Origin: Pseudomonas sp. CCC3.1
GTDB taxonomy: Bacteria > Pseudomonadota > Gammaproteobacteria > Pseudomonadales > Pseudomonadaceae
Length of the DNA stretch: 64,000 nucleotides
Direction of reading: 5' to 3'
NCBI RefSeq assembly: GCF_034347405.1
Contig: NZ_CP133778.1
Location: 4,282,501-4,346,500 of the forward strand
The notes beneath the pieces are model-generated. The model was not told where the DNA came from, searched no databases, and was given only the letters and a program-made list of their open reading frames with translations. Shown in pieces: positions 25,750 to 34,136 of this stretch (its first letter is position 1; each line of letters begins with the position of its first letter). Both the position numbers and the translations under genes were made by a program.

Positions 25750-26120
25750 GTACAAGAACAATAAGAATCACAGCAGCACACAATAAAAATAAGACGTATC
25801 GGCTCACGCATAACAAAAACAACACGGCGGAGGCGCAGCTAACTGATTGTTTTGGAGAGGCGTTGTAAATGGGGCTTGCCCCACGACTAGGCAGAGAACA
25901 ACAAAAACTGCACTTAAAGCAGAGCCTGAACTAGTTGGATCATTGATCACATCAACACAGCGACCAAAGCAATCCGTTTGCTCTTATCTCTCAATTTGAG
26001 AGGGCTACACAGGCAAAACCTTTGTAGTCAGGGCACTTAACAAAAACAAAAAGCCCGAAAAACATAATAAAAATAGAGCATGCAACTAATTCTGGGGGAG
26101 CTTCGGCTCCCCTTGTGCTT
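25750..26120 (+). ncRNA. crcZ: CrcZ small RNA
   Basis: About 370 nt. It contains six A-rich blocks of the AAN triplet type bound by Hfq/Crc, near 25754, 25782, 25812, 25897, 26039 and 26066. Free CrcZ titrates Hfq-Crc away from catabolic mRNAs and so relieves carbon catabolite repression. Position between cbrB and pcnB, the sigma-54 promoter and the 3' hairpin all agree with P. aeruginosa crcZ. The 5' end is predicted from the promoter; the 3' end is placed just beyond the terminator. Confidence 0.9.
26094..26120 (+). terminator. crcZ terminator hairpin
   Basis: GGGGGAGCTTCGGCTCCCC is a stable tetraloop (UUCG) hairpin followed by a short T-rich tail. Confidence 0.78.
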
Positions 26121-26312
26121 CCTGCAATTCAGTAAAATCCGATTAAACGCTCTACCTCAGCCCTCTTGCAGCTGTTTTAGCGCGCCGCTTGTAGCTTCGC
26201 TCGCAAGAGCGGTTCAGCTTCCTACACCATCCCCTGACTAAATGCTAGAATCCCCGCCCATCATGCGGTCATTCTTCGTTTTGGCCGAACATTCCTTCAA
26301 ACAGTGCATCCC
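26121..26312 (+). promoter_or_regulatory. pcnB upstream region with candidate -10
   Basis: The stretch holds a REP-like fragment near 26185-26225. TAGAAT at 26246-26251 is a plausible -10 for pcnB, but no good -35 is seen. Confidence 0.35.
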
Positions 26313-27707
26313 ATGCTGAAGAAGCTGTTCCAGTCACTCCGTTCTCCCAAGCGTCGTACGCAACAACTGCGTAGCACCCCTGAAGTGCTCAACAGCAGCC
26401 AACACTCGCTGCAACGCGCCCAATTCAGCCGTTACGCGGTCAATATTGTCGAGCGCCTGCAGAATGCCGGTTACCAGGCCTATCTGGTCGGCGGCTGTGT
26501 ACGCGACATGCTGCTCAACATCACCCCTAAAGACTTCGACGTCGCCACCAGTGCTACCCCTGAACAGGTGCGTGCCGAGTTTCGCAACGCGCGGATCATC
26601 GGTCGGCGGTTCAAATTGGTACACATCCACTTTGGTCGCGAAATCATTGAAGTCGCGACCTTCCGCGCCAATCACCCGCAAAACGACGAAGAGGAAGACA
26701 GCAACCAATCCTCTCGTAACGAAAGCGGGCGTATTTTGCGCGACAACGTTTACGGCACCCTTGAAGAAGACGCTCAGCGTCGTGACTTCACGATCAATGC
26801 CCTGTACTACGACCCGGTCAGCGAACGCATTCTCGATTACGCCAATGGCGTGCACGACATTCGCAACCGCTTGCTGCGCCTGATCGGTGACCCGCAACAG
26901 CGTTACCAGGAAGATCCGGTGCGCATGCTGCGCGCTGTGCGTTTCGCTGCCAAGCTCGACTTTGGTATCGAAAAACACACGGCAGCACCGATCCGCGATC
27001 TGGCGCCCATGCTGCGTGAGATCCCGGCAGCACGGCTGTTCGAAGAAGTGTTGAAGCTGTTCCTTTCTGGCAATGCCAGCGACACGTTCGAAATGTTGGT
27101 CGACCTTGAGTTGTTCGATCCATTGTTCCCGGCCAGCGCCGAAGCACTGGAGCACAACCCGACGTACACCCACACCCTGATCAGCGAAGCCTTGCGCAAC
27201 ACCGATCTGCGTATCAAGCAGGGCAAGCCAGTGACCCCGGCCTTCCTGTTTGCCGCGCTGCTGTGGCCTGCATTGCCTGCTCGCGTGTTGCGCCTGCAAG
27301 ACCGTGGCATGCCGCCCATTCCGGCCATGCAGGAAGCCGCCCACGAACTGATCGCCGAGCAGTGTCAGCGGATTGCCATTCCCAAGCGTTTCACCATGCC
27401 GATTCGCGAGATCTGGGACATGCAAGAACGCCTGCCGCGTCGCAGCGGCAAACGCGCTGACATGTTGCTGGACAACCCGCGTTTCCGCGCAGGCTATGAC
27501 TTCTTGCTGTTACGTGAAAGCGCTGGCGAGCAGACCAATGGCCTGGGCGAATGGTGGACTGATTACCAGGACGCCAATGACAGTGGCCGTCGCGACATGA
27601 TCCGCGATTTGAGCAACAGCAAAGATGACGGCACAGGGACTGCCCCGCGCAAACGCCGCCGCACCAGCAGCAGTAAACGCAAACGTAGCGCTGGCGCGGA
27701 CGAGTAA
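26313..27707 (+). CDS. pcnB: poly(A) polymerase I
   Basis: A 464-residue nucleotidyltransferase that adds 3' poly(A) tails, promoting RNA decay by PNPase, which is also encoded in this window. The catalytic signature is GG (60-61), R64-D65, then D74 and D76. The RNA-binding and body domains follow, and the tail is strongly basic (RKRRRTSSSKRKR). I start at the ATG at 26313 (MLKKLFQS, like homologues); a GTG three codons earlier is possible. It is upstream of folK with a 3 bp gap. Confidence 0.95.
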   Translation: MLKKLFQSLRSPKRRTQQLRSTPEVLNSSQHSLQRAQFSRYAVNIVERLQNAGYQAYLVGGCVRDMLLNITPKDFDVATSATPEQVRAEFRNARIIGRRFKLVHIHFGREIIEVATFRANHPQNDEEEDSNQSSRNESGRILRDNVYGTLEEDAQRRDFTINALYYDPVSERILDYANGVHDIRNRLLRLIGDPQQRYQEDPVRMLRAVRFAAKLDFGIEKHTAAPIRDLAPMLREIPAARLFEEVLKLFLSGNASDTFEMLVDLELFDPLFPASAEALEHNPTYTHTLISEALRNTDLRIKQGKPVTPAFLFAALLWPALPARVLRLQDRGMPPIPAMQEAAHELIAEQCQRIAIPKRFTMPIREIWDMQERLPRRSGKRADMLLDNPRFRAGYDFLLLRESAGEQTNGLGEWWTDYQDANDSGRRDMIRDLSNSKDDGTGTAPRKRRRTSSSKRKRSAGADE

Positions 27708-27710
27708 GCG

Positions 27711-28193
27711 ATGGAGCGGATCTACATCGGCATGGGCAGCAATCTGGCTGACCCGGCAGACCAATTGCGCAGCGCTGTGCAGGCGCTGACGCAACTGCCA
27801 AACTCCCGTTTCATCGGGGTGTCGGCGTTCTATCAAAGCGATTCGCTGTTACCCGGCCAGCCGCGGTACACCAATGCCGTGGCCGCCATCGACAGCACGC
27901 TGGCACCTCTGGACTTACTGGATGCGCTGCAAGCCATCGAGCGGGATCAAGGTCGCGAGCGCCATGAACGCTGGGGGCCGCGCACTCTGGATCTGGACAT
28001 CCTGCTATTCGGTGATCGACTGATCGACGAGCCCAGGCTCAAAGTTCCGCATTACCACATGCACGCCCGCCCCTTCGTTTTGTACCCATTAGCCGAGCTG
28101 ACGCCTGCATCGCTGACGCTCGCCGATGGCCGTAGCCTCAAACAGCTGCTGGCAGACTGCCCGTTTGTCGGCCTTGAGCGCTTCGAACGTTAA
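27711..28193 (+). CDS. folK: 6-hydroxymethyl-7,8-dihydropterin pyrophosphokinase
   Basis: A 160-residue HPPK that transfers pyrophosphate from ATP to 6-hydroxymethyl-dihydropterin, the step before FolP in folate synthesis. The motif region ERHERWGPRTLDLDILLFGD (about 83-102) contains the conserved Arg-Trp-Gly-Pro-Arg and the Mg-binding Asp-Leu-Asp. The N-terminus has IGMGSNL. The pcnB-folK pair is conserved in gamma-proteobacteria; folP is at 49798 in this window. Confidence 0.97.
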   Translation: MERIYIGMGSNLADPADQLRSAVQALTQLPNSRFIGVSAFYQSDSLLPGQPRYTNAVAAIDSTLAPLDLLDALQAIERDQGRERHERWGPRTLDLDILLFGDRLIDEPRLKVPHYHMHARPFVLYPLAELTPASLTLADGRSLKQLLADCPFVGLERFER

Positions 28194-28416
28194 GCTGAAA
28201 CGAATCAATGATCCCGGTAACACCCCCGCGGTAACACCTCTAATTGACTTCCAGTGTTCCCGTCACGACTATAGGCGTCCCGCTGCCGTCCATTGGGCGG
28301 CGCAATGTGAAAAGCAGGCTTTATAAGCACCGTCCATAAAGGTGTTCCTGCTTATACGATCAATCACGTGCGTAACACGCTGTGGTTATCACACTGCCTG
28401 ACGAGGATCCTTTTTC

Positions 28417-29217
28417 ATGCCGGCTATCACCCTGACCACCCTGCAAAGCCTTAAGCAAAAAGGTGAAAAAATCACCATGCTGACGTGCTATGACGCCACC
28501 TTTTCCCACATCTGTAATCAGGCCGGTGTGGAAGTGTTACTGGTGGGCGACTCCTTGGGCATGGTTCTGCAAGGGCATGACAGCACGCTGCCAGTCACTA
28601 CCTGCGACATGGCGTACCACGTGGCCAGTGTCAAACGCGGCAACCAAGACGCACTGATTCTCGCCGACCTGCCATTCATGGCCAACGCGACACTCGAGCA
28701 AACCTTGAACAACAGCGCCCAGTTGATGAAAGCCGGTGCGCACATGGTCAAGGTTGAAGGCGCCGTCTGGCTCTCTGAATCCATTCGTTTGCTGACCGAG
28801 CGCGGCATTCCCGTGTGCGCACACATGGGCCTGACCCCGCAAACTGTGAACGTATTGGGCGGTTACAAAGTACAAGGCCGCAACGAAACTCAGGCCCGCC
28901 AAATGCGAGCCGATGCTATTGCTCTGGAACAAGCAGGCGCGGCCATGTTGCTGCTGGAATGCGTGCCGAGCGAGCTGGCCCGGGAAATCACCCATGCGGT
29001 CAAAATCCCGGTGATCGGCATTGGCGCAGGCAGCGACACTGACGGCCAGGTCTTGGTGCTGCACGACATGCTCGGCCTGTCCTTGACCGGACGCGTCCCA
29101 AAATTCGTAAAGAATTTCATGACGGGTCAACCCGACATTCAATCGGCACTCAGCGCTTACGTGGCTGAAGTCAAAGCCGTCAGTTTTCCTGGTACCGAAC
29201 ACGGATTCTCTGCATGA
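28417..29217 (+). CDS. panB: 3-methyl-2-oxobutanoate hydroxymethyltransferase
   Basis: A 266-residue TIM-barrel enzyme that makes ketopantoate from 2-ketoisovalerate (a product of the ilv pathway) and methylene-tetrahydrofolate. The Mg ligands D45, D84 and E114 and the catalytic E181 are all in place. It starts at ATG 28417 after GAGGATCC. It overlaps panC by 4 bp (ATGA). Confidence 0.97.
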   Translation: MPAITLTTLQSLKQKGEKITMLTCYDATFSHICNQAGVEVLLVGDSLGMVLQGHDSTLPVTTCDMAYHVASVKRGNQDALILADLPFMANATLEQTLNNSAQLMKAGAHMVKVEGAVWLSESIRLLTERGIPVCAHMGLTPQTVNVLGGYKVQGRNETQARQMRADAIALEQAGAAMLLLECVPSELAREITHAVKIPVIGIGAGSDTDGQVLVLHDMLGLSLTGRVPKFVKNFMTGQPDIQSALSAYVAEVKAVSFPGTEHGFSA

Positions 29218-30074
29218 ACACAGTAAAAACCGTTCGCGAGTTGCGCGCTGCAGTCGCCCGCGCCCGTAGCGAAGGTAAACAAATCGGCCTCGTGCCCACC
29301 ATGGGCAATCTGCACAGTGGCCACGCAGCGTTGGTGACCACTGCGGCTCAGCAGGCCGACTTCGTTGTGGCGAGTATTTTCGTCAACCCGTTGCAGTTCG
29401 GCGCCAACGAAGACCTCGATACCTACCCGCGCACCCTCGCGGCCGATCAGGAAAAACTCCTGCAAGCCGGTTGCAACCTGTTGTTCGCCCCGACAGTAGA
29501 AGAAATGTACCCCCACGGCATGGCAGGTCTGACGCGCGTGACCGCCGCCCAGCTCAGCAATGAACTGTGCGGCAGCCGCCGACCAGGGCATTTCGACGGG
29601 GTAACGACGGTCGTCAGCAAATTGTTCAATATGGTCCAACCCAATCTCGCGATCTTTGGGCAAAAGGACTACCAGCAATTGGCCGTTATTCGCGCCATGG
29701 TTCATGACCTGAACATCCCGGTGCAGATTATTGGCGAACCGACGGTGCGTGCCGAAGATGGTCTGGCCCTGTCGTCCCGTAACGGCTATTTGACCGAAGA
29801 GCAGCGCCATGTTGCGCCGGCTCTGTATCAGCATCTGAACGAGATCGCTCAGGCCATCAAAACGGGCGAGCGCGATTACCCGCACTTGGTTCGCCAGCAT
29901 CTGCAGCGTATCGAAGCCGAAGGGTTTCGCCCCGACTACCTGGAAGTCCGTCATGCTCTGACCTTGCTGCCAGCGCAAGCCAGTGATCGTGACATCGTGA
30001 TTCTGGTCGCGGCGTTCCTGGGCACAACACGCCTGATCGACAACCTACACCTGACTCTCGACAGCTCGCGGTAA
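29214..30074 (+). CDS. panC: pantothenate synthetase
   Basis: A 286-residue enzyme that joins pantoate and beta-alanine using ATP. The nucleotidyl-transferase motif PTMGNLHSGH is at 28-37, and the KMSKS-like region is LSSRNGYL (about 186-193). It is translationally coupled to panB. The aspartate decarboxylase gene panD, which supplies beta-alanine and follows panC in P. aeruginosa as I recall, is not found in the 265 bp before pgi. Confidence 0.97.
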   Translation: MNTVKTVRELRAAVARARSEGKQIGLVPTMGNLHSGHAALVTTAAQQADFVVASIFVNPLQFGANEDLDTYPRTLAADQEKLLQAGCNLLFAPTVEEMYPHGMAGLTRVTAAQLSNELCGSRRPGHFDGVTTVVSKLFNMVQPNLAIFGQKDYQQLAVIRAMVHDLNIPVQIIGEPTVRAEDGLALSSRNGYLTEEQRHVAPALYQHLNEIAQAIKTGERDYPHLVRQHLQRIEAEGFRPDYLEVRHALTLLPAQASDRDIVILVAAFLGTTRLIDNLHLTLDSSR

Positions 30075-30339
30075 GACACAGGCCGCGCGGAACAGCGGAT
30101 TAATCGGCCCTCATGATCCAACACTGAAAACTGTGTAGGACCCGAGTAACATGCTCGTGACAAAAGTTACTCAGTAGCGTCAGACAAAGCCGAGACAGAA
30201 GCAGGCGCGAGGTTTACTGTTATCGCCCTGCTTCTGAATGAAGCGCAGAAGCAGACTGACCGAAATATCGACATTAGAACGAAGATTTCGGTGTATTCAG
30301 TGTCCAAAAGGCAGTTCAAGCAAAAGGATATTCGCAGCG
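30075..30339 (+). other. panC-pgi intergenic region with two inverted repeats
   Basis: No gene is seen. The stem CAGAAGCAGG (30196-30205) pairs with CCTGCTTCTG (30227-30236), and ACCGAAAT (30259-30266) with ATTTCGGT (30285-30292). Neither has a T-tract. They would lie in the pgi leader or at the panC 3' end. Confidence 0.5.
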
Positions 30340-32004
30340 ATGGCGTACTACCGCACTCCTCATGACGTTACCGCTCTGCCCGCTTGGCAAGCGTTGAAAC
30401 TCCACCGCGCCGACATGCAGCATTTCAGCATGCGCGATGCATTCAACAACAACCCCAAACGCTTTGAAGACTTCACTCTGAGCAGTTGTGGCTTGTTTTT
30501 GGATTACTCGAAAAACCTGATCACCGATAAAACCCGCAGCTTGCTGGTAAACCTGGCGAACGAGGCCAACCTCAAGGGTGCAATCAAGTCGCTGTTTGAA
30601 GGCGAAATCGTCAACGCCTCCGAAGGCCGCCCTGCCCTGCATACCGCATTGCGCCGCCCAGTGGCCGACAAGCTGTCGGTGAACGGCGTAAATATCATGC
30701 CGCAGGTGCATAAAGTCCTGAACCAAATGACCGAACTGGTCGGCCGGATTCACGACGGCCTGTGGCGTGGCTACACCGAAAAGCCGATTACTGATGTGGT
30801 CAACATCGGTATTGGCGGCTCGTTCCTCGGCCCGGAGCTGGTGTCCGAAGCACTGCTGTCCTACGCCCAAAAAGGCGTGCGCTGCCACTACCTGGCGAAC
30901 ATCGACGGCAGTGAGTTCCACGAACTGACTGCAAAACTGCGCGCTGAAACCACGCTGTTTATCGTGTCGTCGAAATCCTTCAACACCCTAGAAACCCTGA
31001 AAAACGCTCAGGCTTCGCGTGCCTGGTACTTGGCTCAAGGTGGCTCTGAAGCCGAGTTGCATCGCCACTTCATCGCGGTGTCGAGCAACAACGCGGCCGC
31101 TGTAGCGTTCGGGATTCGCGAAGAAAACATCTTCCCGATGTGGGACTGGGTGGGCGGTCGTTATTCGCTGTGGTCGGCCATCGGTTTGCCGATTGCACTG
31201 GCCATCGGTATGTCCAACTTCAAAGAGCTGCTGTCCGGTGCCTACAGCATGGATCAGCACTTCCAGAACGCGCCGTTTGAACAGAACATGCCGGTCTTGA
31301 TGGCCTCGCTCGGCGTTTGGTACGGCAACTTCTGGGGCGCGCAAAGTCACGCGATCCTGCCGTATGACCACTACCTGCGTAACATCACCAAGCACTTGCA
31401 GCAGTTGGACATGGAATCCAACGGCAAGAGCGTGCGTCAGGACGGCACGCCAGTGTCCACCGACACAGGCCCGGTCATCTGGGGCGGCGTAGGTTGCAAC
31501 GGTCAGCACGCGTATCACCAGTTGCTGCATCAAGGCACCCAACTGATTCCGGCCGACTTCATCGTGCCGATCGTCAGCTTCAACCCGGTGTCCGATCACC
31601 ATCAGTGGTTGTACGCCAACTGCCTGTCGCAAAGCCAGGCGCTGATGCTGGGTAAAACCCGCGAAGAAGCCGAAGCTGAATTGCGCGACAAAGGCATGAG
31701 CGAAGAAGAGGTGCAAAAACTGGCGCCGCACAAGGTGATTCCGGGCAATCGTCCGAGCAATACCCTGGTGGTTGAACGCATCAGCCCGCGCCGCCTGGGC
31801 GCACTGGTTTCGCTGTACGAGCATAAAGTCTTCGTGCAAAGCGTGATCTGGGGCACCAACGCCTTCGACCAATGGGGCGTGGAACTGGGCAAAGAGCTGG
31901 GCAAAGGCGTTTACAATCGCCTGACTGGCAGCCTCGAAGAGCCTGCCGACGACGCATCGACCCAAGGTCTGATCAACTACTTCCGCGGTCGTCATCGCGG
32001 TTGA
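30340..32004 (+). CDS. pgi: glucose-6-phosphate isomerase
   Basis: A 554-residue enzyme interconverting glucose-6-phosphate and fructose-6-phosphate. In pseudomonads it mainly works in the gluconeogenic direction and the Entner-Doudoroff cycle. The family signatures are seen: DWVGGRYSLWSAIG, SKSFNTLET for the phosphate site, and GQHAYHQLLHQG. The start at ATG 30340 (MAYYRTPHD) is standard; 34 upstream in-frame codons lack homology. Confidence 0.97.
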   Translation: MAYYRTPHDVTALPAWQALKLHRADMQHFSMRDAFNNNPKRFEDFTLSSCGLFLDYSKNLITDKTRSLLVNLANEANLKGAIKSLFEGEIVNASEGRPALHTALRRPVADKLSVNGVNIMPQVHKVLNQMTELVGRIHDGLWRGYTEKPITDVVNIGIGGSFLGPELVSEALLSYAQKGVRCHYLANIDGSEFHELTAKLRAETTLFIVSSKSFNTLETLKNAQASRAWYLAQGGSEAELHRHFIAVSSNNAAAVAFGIREENIFPMWDWVGGRYSLWSAIGLPIALAIGMSNFKELLSGAYSMDQHFQNAPFEQNMPVLMASLGVWYGNFWGAQSHAILPYDHYLRNITKHLQQLDMESNGKSVRQDGTPVSTDTGPVIWGGVGCNGQHAYHQLLHQGTQLIPADFIVPIVSFNPVSDHHQWLYANCLSQSQALMLGKTREEAEAELRDKGMSEEEVQKLAPHKVIPGNRPSNTLVVERISPRRLGALVSLYEHKVFVQSVIWGTNAFDQWGVELGKELGKGVYNRLTGSLEEPADDASTQGLINYFRGRHRG

Positions 32005-32048
32005 TCGATGGCCAGCCAGTCTCCCCGACTGGCTGGCACCGAGGCAGC

Positions 32049-32921
32049 ATGGAATTTATCCGTCGTCCCATCGAACGCCAAATCATGAGCCTGACCGGGC
32101 TTTCGCTCGGCCAGCTCGACCTCGAAAACCCCAAAGGCGACCCCGGACTGTTTGGCCCGGACTCTATCAGTTGGCGTGTGCACGGTGACTTCACCAGCAT
32201 GCTGATTGGCGGCATCAGCGCTTTGATGCTGCAAGCCTTGCACCCGCAGGCCTTGGCCGGGGTGTGGGATCACTCCAATTTCCGCCAGGACATGCTGGGC
32301 CGGTTGCGCCGCACCGGACAGTTCATTTCCGGCACTACCTTTGGCTCTACCGCAGACGCCAACTGGCTGATCGACAAAGTCCGCACCATTCACCTGCAAG
32401 TCATTGGCACCGGGCTTGATGGCAAACCTTATGCCGCCAGCGACCCCGAGTTGCTGACATGGGTGCATGTGGCAGAAGTCAGCAACTTCCTCGCTGCACA
32501 TCTTCGCTACCGAAATCCGCACTTGTGCGCAGAAGATCAAGACCGTTACTACGATGAAATTGCCTTGGTCGCTGAACGCTTGGGCGCCACCGATGTGCCG
32601 CGCTCACGCCAGCAAATTGCTGATTACCTTGAGGGCATTCGTCCCCGGTTACTGTGCGATGAACGCAGTCACGAGGTCATTCGCCTGTTGCTGAATGCGC
32701 CCGCCCCCAGCCTGCTGGCCAAACCCTTTGGGTCACTGATGATGCAAGCCGGGATTGATTTACTGCCGGACTGGGCCAGCGATCAGCTGGAACTTGAGCA
32801 ACAGCCGCTGACCCGCAAGCTGGTGCATGCAGGGGTAAACAGTACGGCGCCGATCCTGCGCTGGGCCGTGCGCAATGGCTCCGTGCAACGGGCACGGCGG
32901 CGGATGGGGCTGGATACCTGA
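32049..32921 (+). CDS. MpaB/DUF2236-family oxygenase-like protein
   Basis: A 290-residue protein of the DUF2236 family (latex-clearing protein Lcp, MpaB and relatives). Seen are the early block DSISWRVHGDFTSMLIGGISALMLQALHPQALAGVWDHS, TWVHVAEVSNF, and a basic C-terminus. Lcp members bind haem b and oxygenate rubber; MpaB acts in mycophenolic acid synthesis. The histidines in ALHP and WVHV are candidate haem or metal ligands, by inference. The substrate here is unknown. It follows pgi by 44 bp, probably in the same transcript. Confidence 0.82.
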   Translation: MEFIRRPIERQIMSLTGLSLGQLDLENPKGDPGLFGPDSISWRVHGDFTSMLIGGISALMLQALHPQALAGVWDHSNFRQDMLGRLRRTGQFISGTTFGSTADANWLIDKVRTIHLQVIGTGLDGKPYAASDPELLTWVHVAEVSNFLAAHLRYRNPHLCAEDQDRYYDEIALVAERLGATDVPRSRQQIADYLEGIRPRLLCDERSHEVIRLLLNAPAPSLLAKPFGSLMMQAGIDLLPDWASDQLELEQQPLTRKLVHAGVNSTAPILRWAVRNGSVQRARRRMGLDT

Positions 32922-33012
32922 AGCGTAGGCAGCCCGCCCCCACAGGTTTGAGACGTACATTCGCCCTATTCTGTTAAACTGCCGCGCCTTATCTATCCCC
33001 AAGGCGCATCGC

Positions 33013-34026
33013 ATGTCTTCCTTGAATCAGGCGCTGCGCGCCGCCCTCGATAATCGTCAGGATTTGCTGGCCGAGCTGCACGCTCAGGGCACTGACTGCT
33101 ATCGCCTGTTCCACGGCAGCCAAGAAGGTGCTGGCGGTCTGACCATCGACCGCTACGGCCCGCAACTGTTGGTGCAAAGTTTCCATCAGCGCCTTGAACG
33201 CGATGATCTGCTGCAACTGCATGACGCCATCAATCGCCACTTGGGCCTGGAATTACTGCTGGTCTACAACGATCGCTCCCAAGGCAACTCGCGCATCGAT
33301 CGCGAAGACACGGTGTACAAAGCTGATGAGGCCGCGCTGGCTGACATGGTCGGCCACGAATGGGGCCTTAAATACCGCGTGCGCGGGCGTCATGCCGGAC
33401 AGGATCCGCTGCTGTTTCTCGACCTGCGCAATGCGCGCGGCTGGGTCAAACAGCACAGCGCCGGTAAAAGCGTACTCAACCTGTTTGCCTACACCTGTGG
33501 CGTAGGCTTGAGCGCAGCGGCCGGTGGTGCCAGCGAAGTCTGTAACCTGGATTTTGCCGAAGGCAATCTGGCAGTAGGCCGTGAGAATGGCCTGCTGAAC
33601 CCTGAGCTGAAGAAAATGAAATTCGTGCAATCGGATTATTTCGCCGCCATCCGCCAATTGGCCGGGCTGCCGATCATTCAGCGTCGCCACAAATTACCCG
33701 CTTATCCGCGCCTGGAGCAGCGCGAATATGATCTGGTACTGCTCGACCCGCCTGCCTGGGCCAAGAGTGCTTTCGGCACGGTTGACCTGCTGCGTGACTA
33801 CCAAAGCCTGCTCAAGCCTGCGGTACTCGCAACAGCAGCGGATGGCGTGCTGATCTGTTGCAACAACCTGGCAAAAGTCAGCATGGACGACTGGCGCGAA
33901 CAGGTGCTGCGTTGCGCCGAGAAGGCAGGTCGCCCCGTGCGCGACTGGCAAGTGCTGACACCCGCCACGGATTTCCCGTCACAGGATCAACAGCCTCCGT
34001 TGAAAACACTGATCTTGCAGTTCTAA
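33013..34026 (+). CDS. class I SAM-dependent methyltransferase, RlmI/RlmK-like
   Basis: A 337-residue protein homologous to the part of 23S rRNA m5C methyltransferase RlmI that follows the PUA domain. The EEHAD-like region contains GGLTIDRYGPQLLVQ; then LDLRNARGWVKQ, the SAM motif VLNLFAYTCGVGLSA, and the catalytic-type motif LVLLDPPAWAKS. The N-terminal PUA domain of E. coli RlmI (396 residues) is missing, so the exact rRNA target is uncertain. It has its own start (ATG 33013) 91 bp after the MpaB-like gene. Confidence 0.85.
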   Translation: MSSLNQALRAALDNRQDLLAELHAQGTDCYRLFHGSQEGAGGLTIDRYGPQLLVQSFHQRLERDDLLQLHDAINRHLGLELLLVYNDRSQGNSRIDREDTVYKADEAALADMVGHEWGLKYRVRGRHAGQDPLLFLDLRNARGWVKQHSAGKSVLNLFAYTCGVGLSAAAGGASEVCNLDFAEGNLAVGRENGLLNPELKKMKFVQSDYFAAIRQLAGLPIIQRRHKLPAYPRLEQREYDLVLLDPPAWAKSAFGTVDLLRDYQSLLKPAVLATAADGVLICCNNLAKVSMDDWREQVLRCAEKAGRPVRDWQVLTPATDFPSQDQQPPLKTLILQF

Positions 34027-34136
34027 AAAACTCGTAACAAAGGGAAAAGTCCTACCCGAAATAAGGCGCCCATATCGGAACCGGAAACGCGTGCCATACT
34101 CAAAGGCACTCCTGAACGTAAAGACGACGCCCCCCC

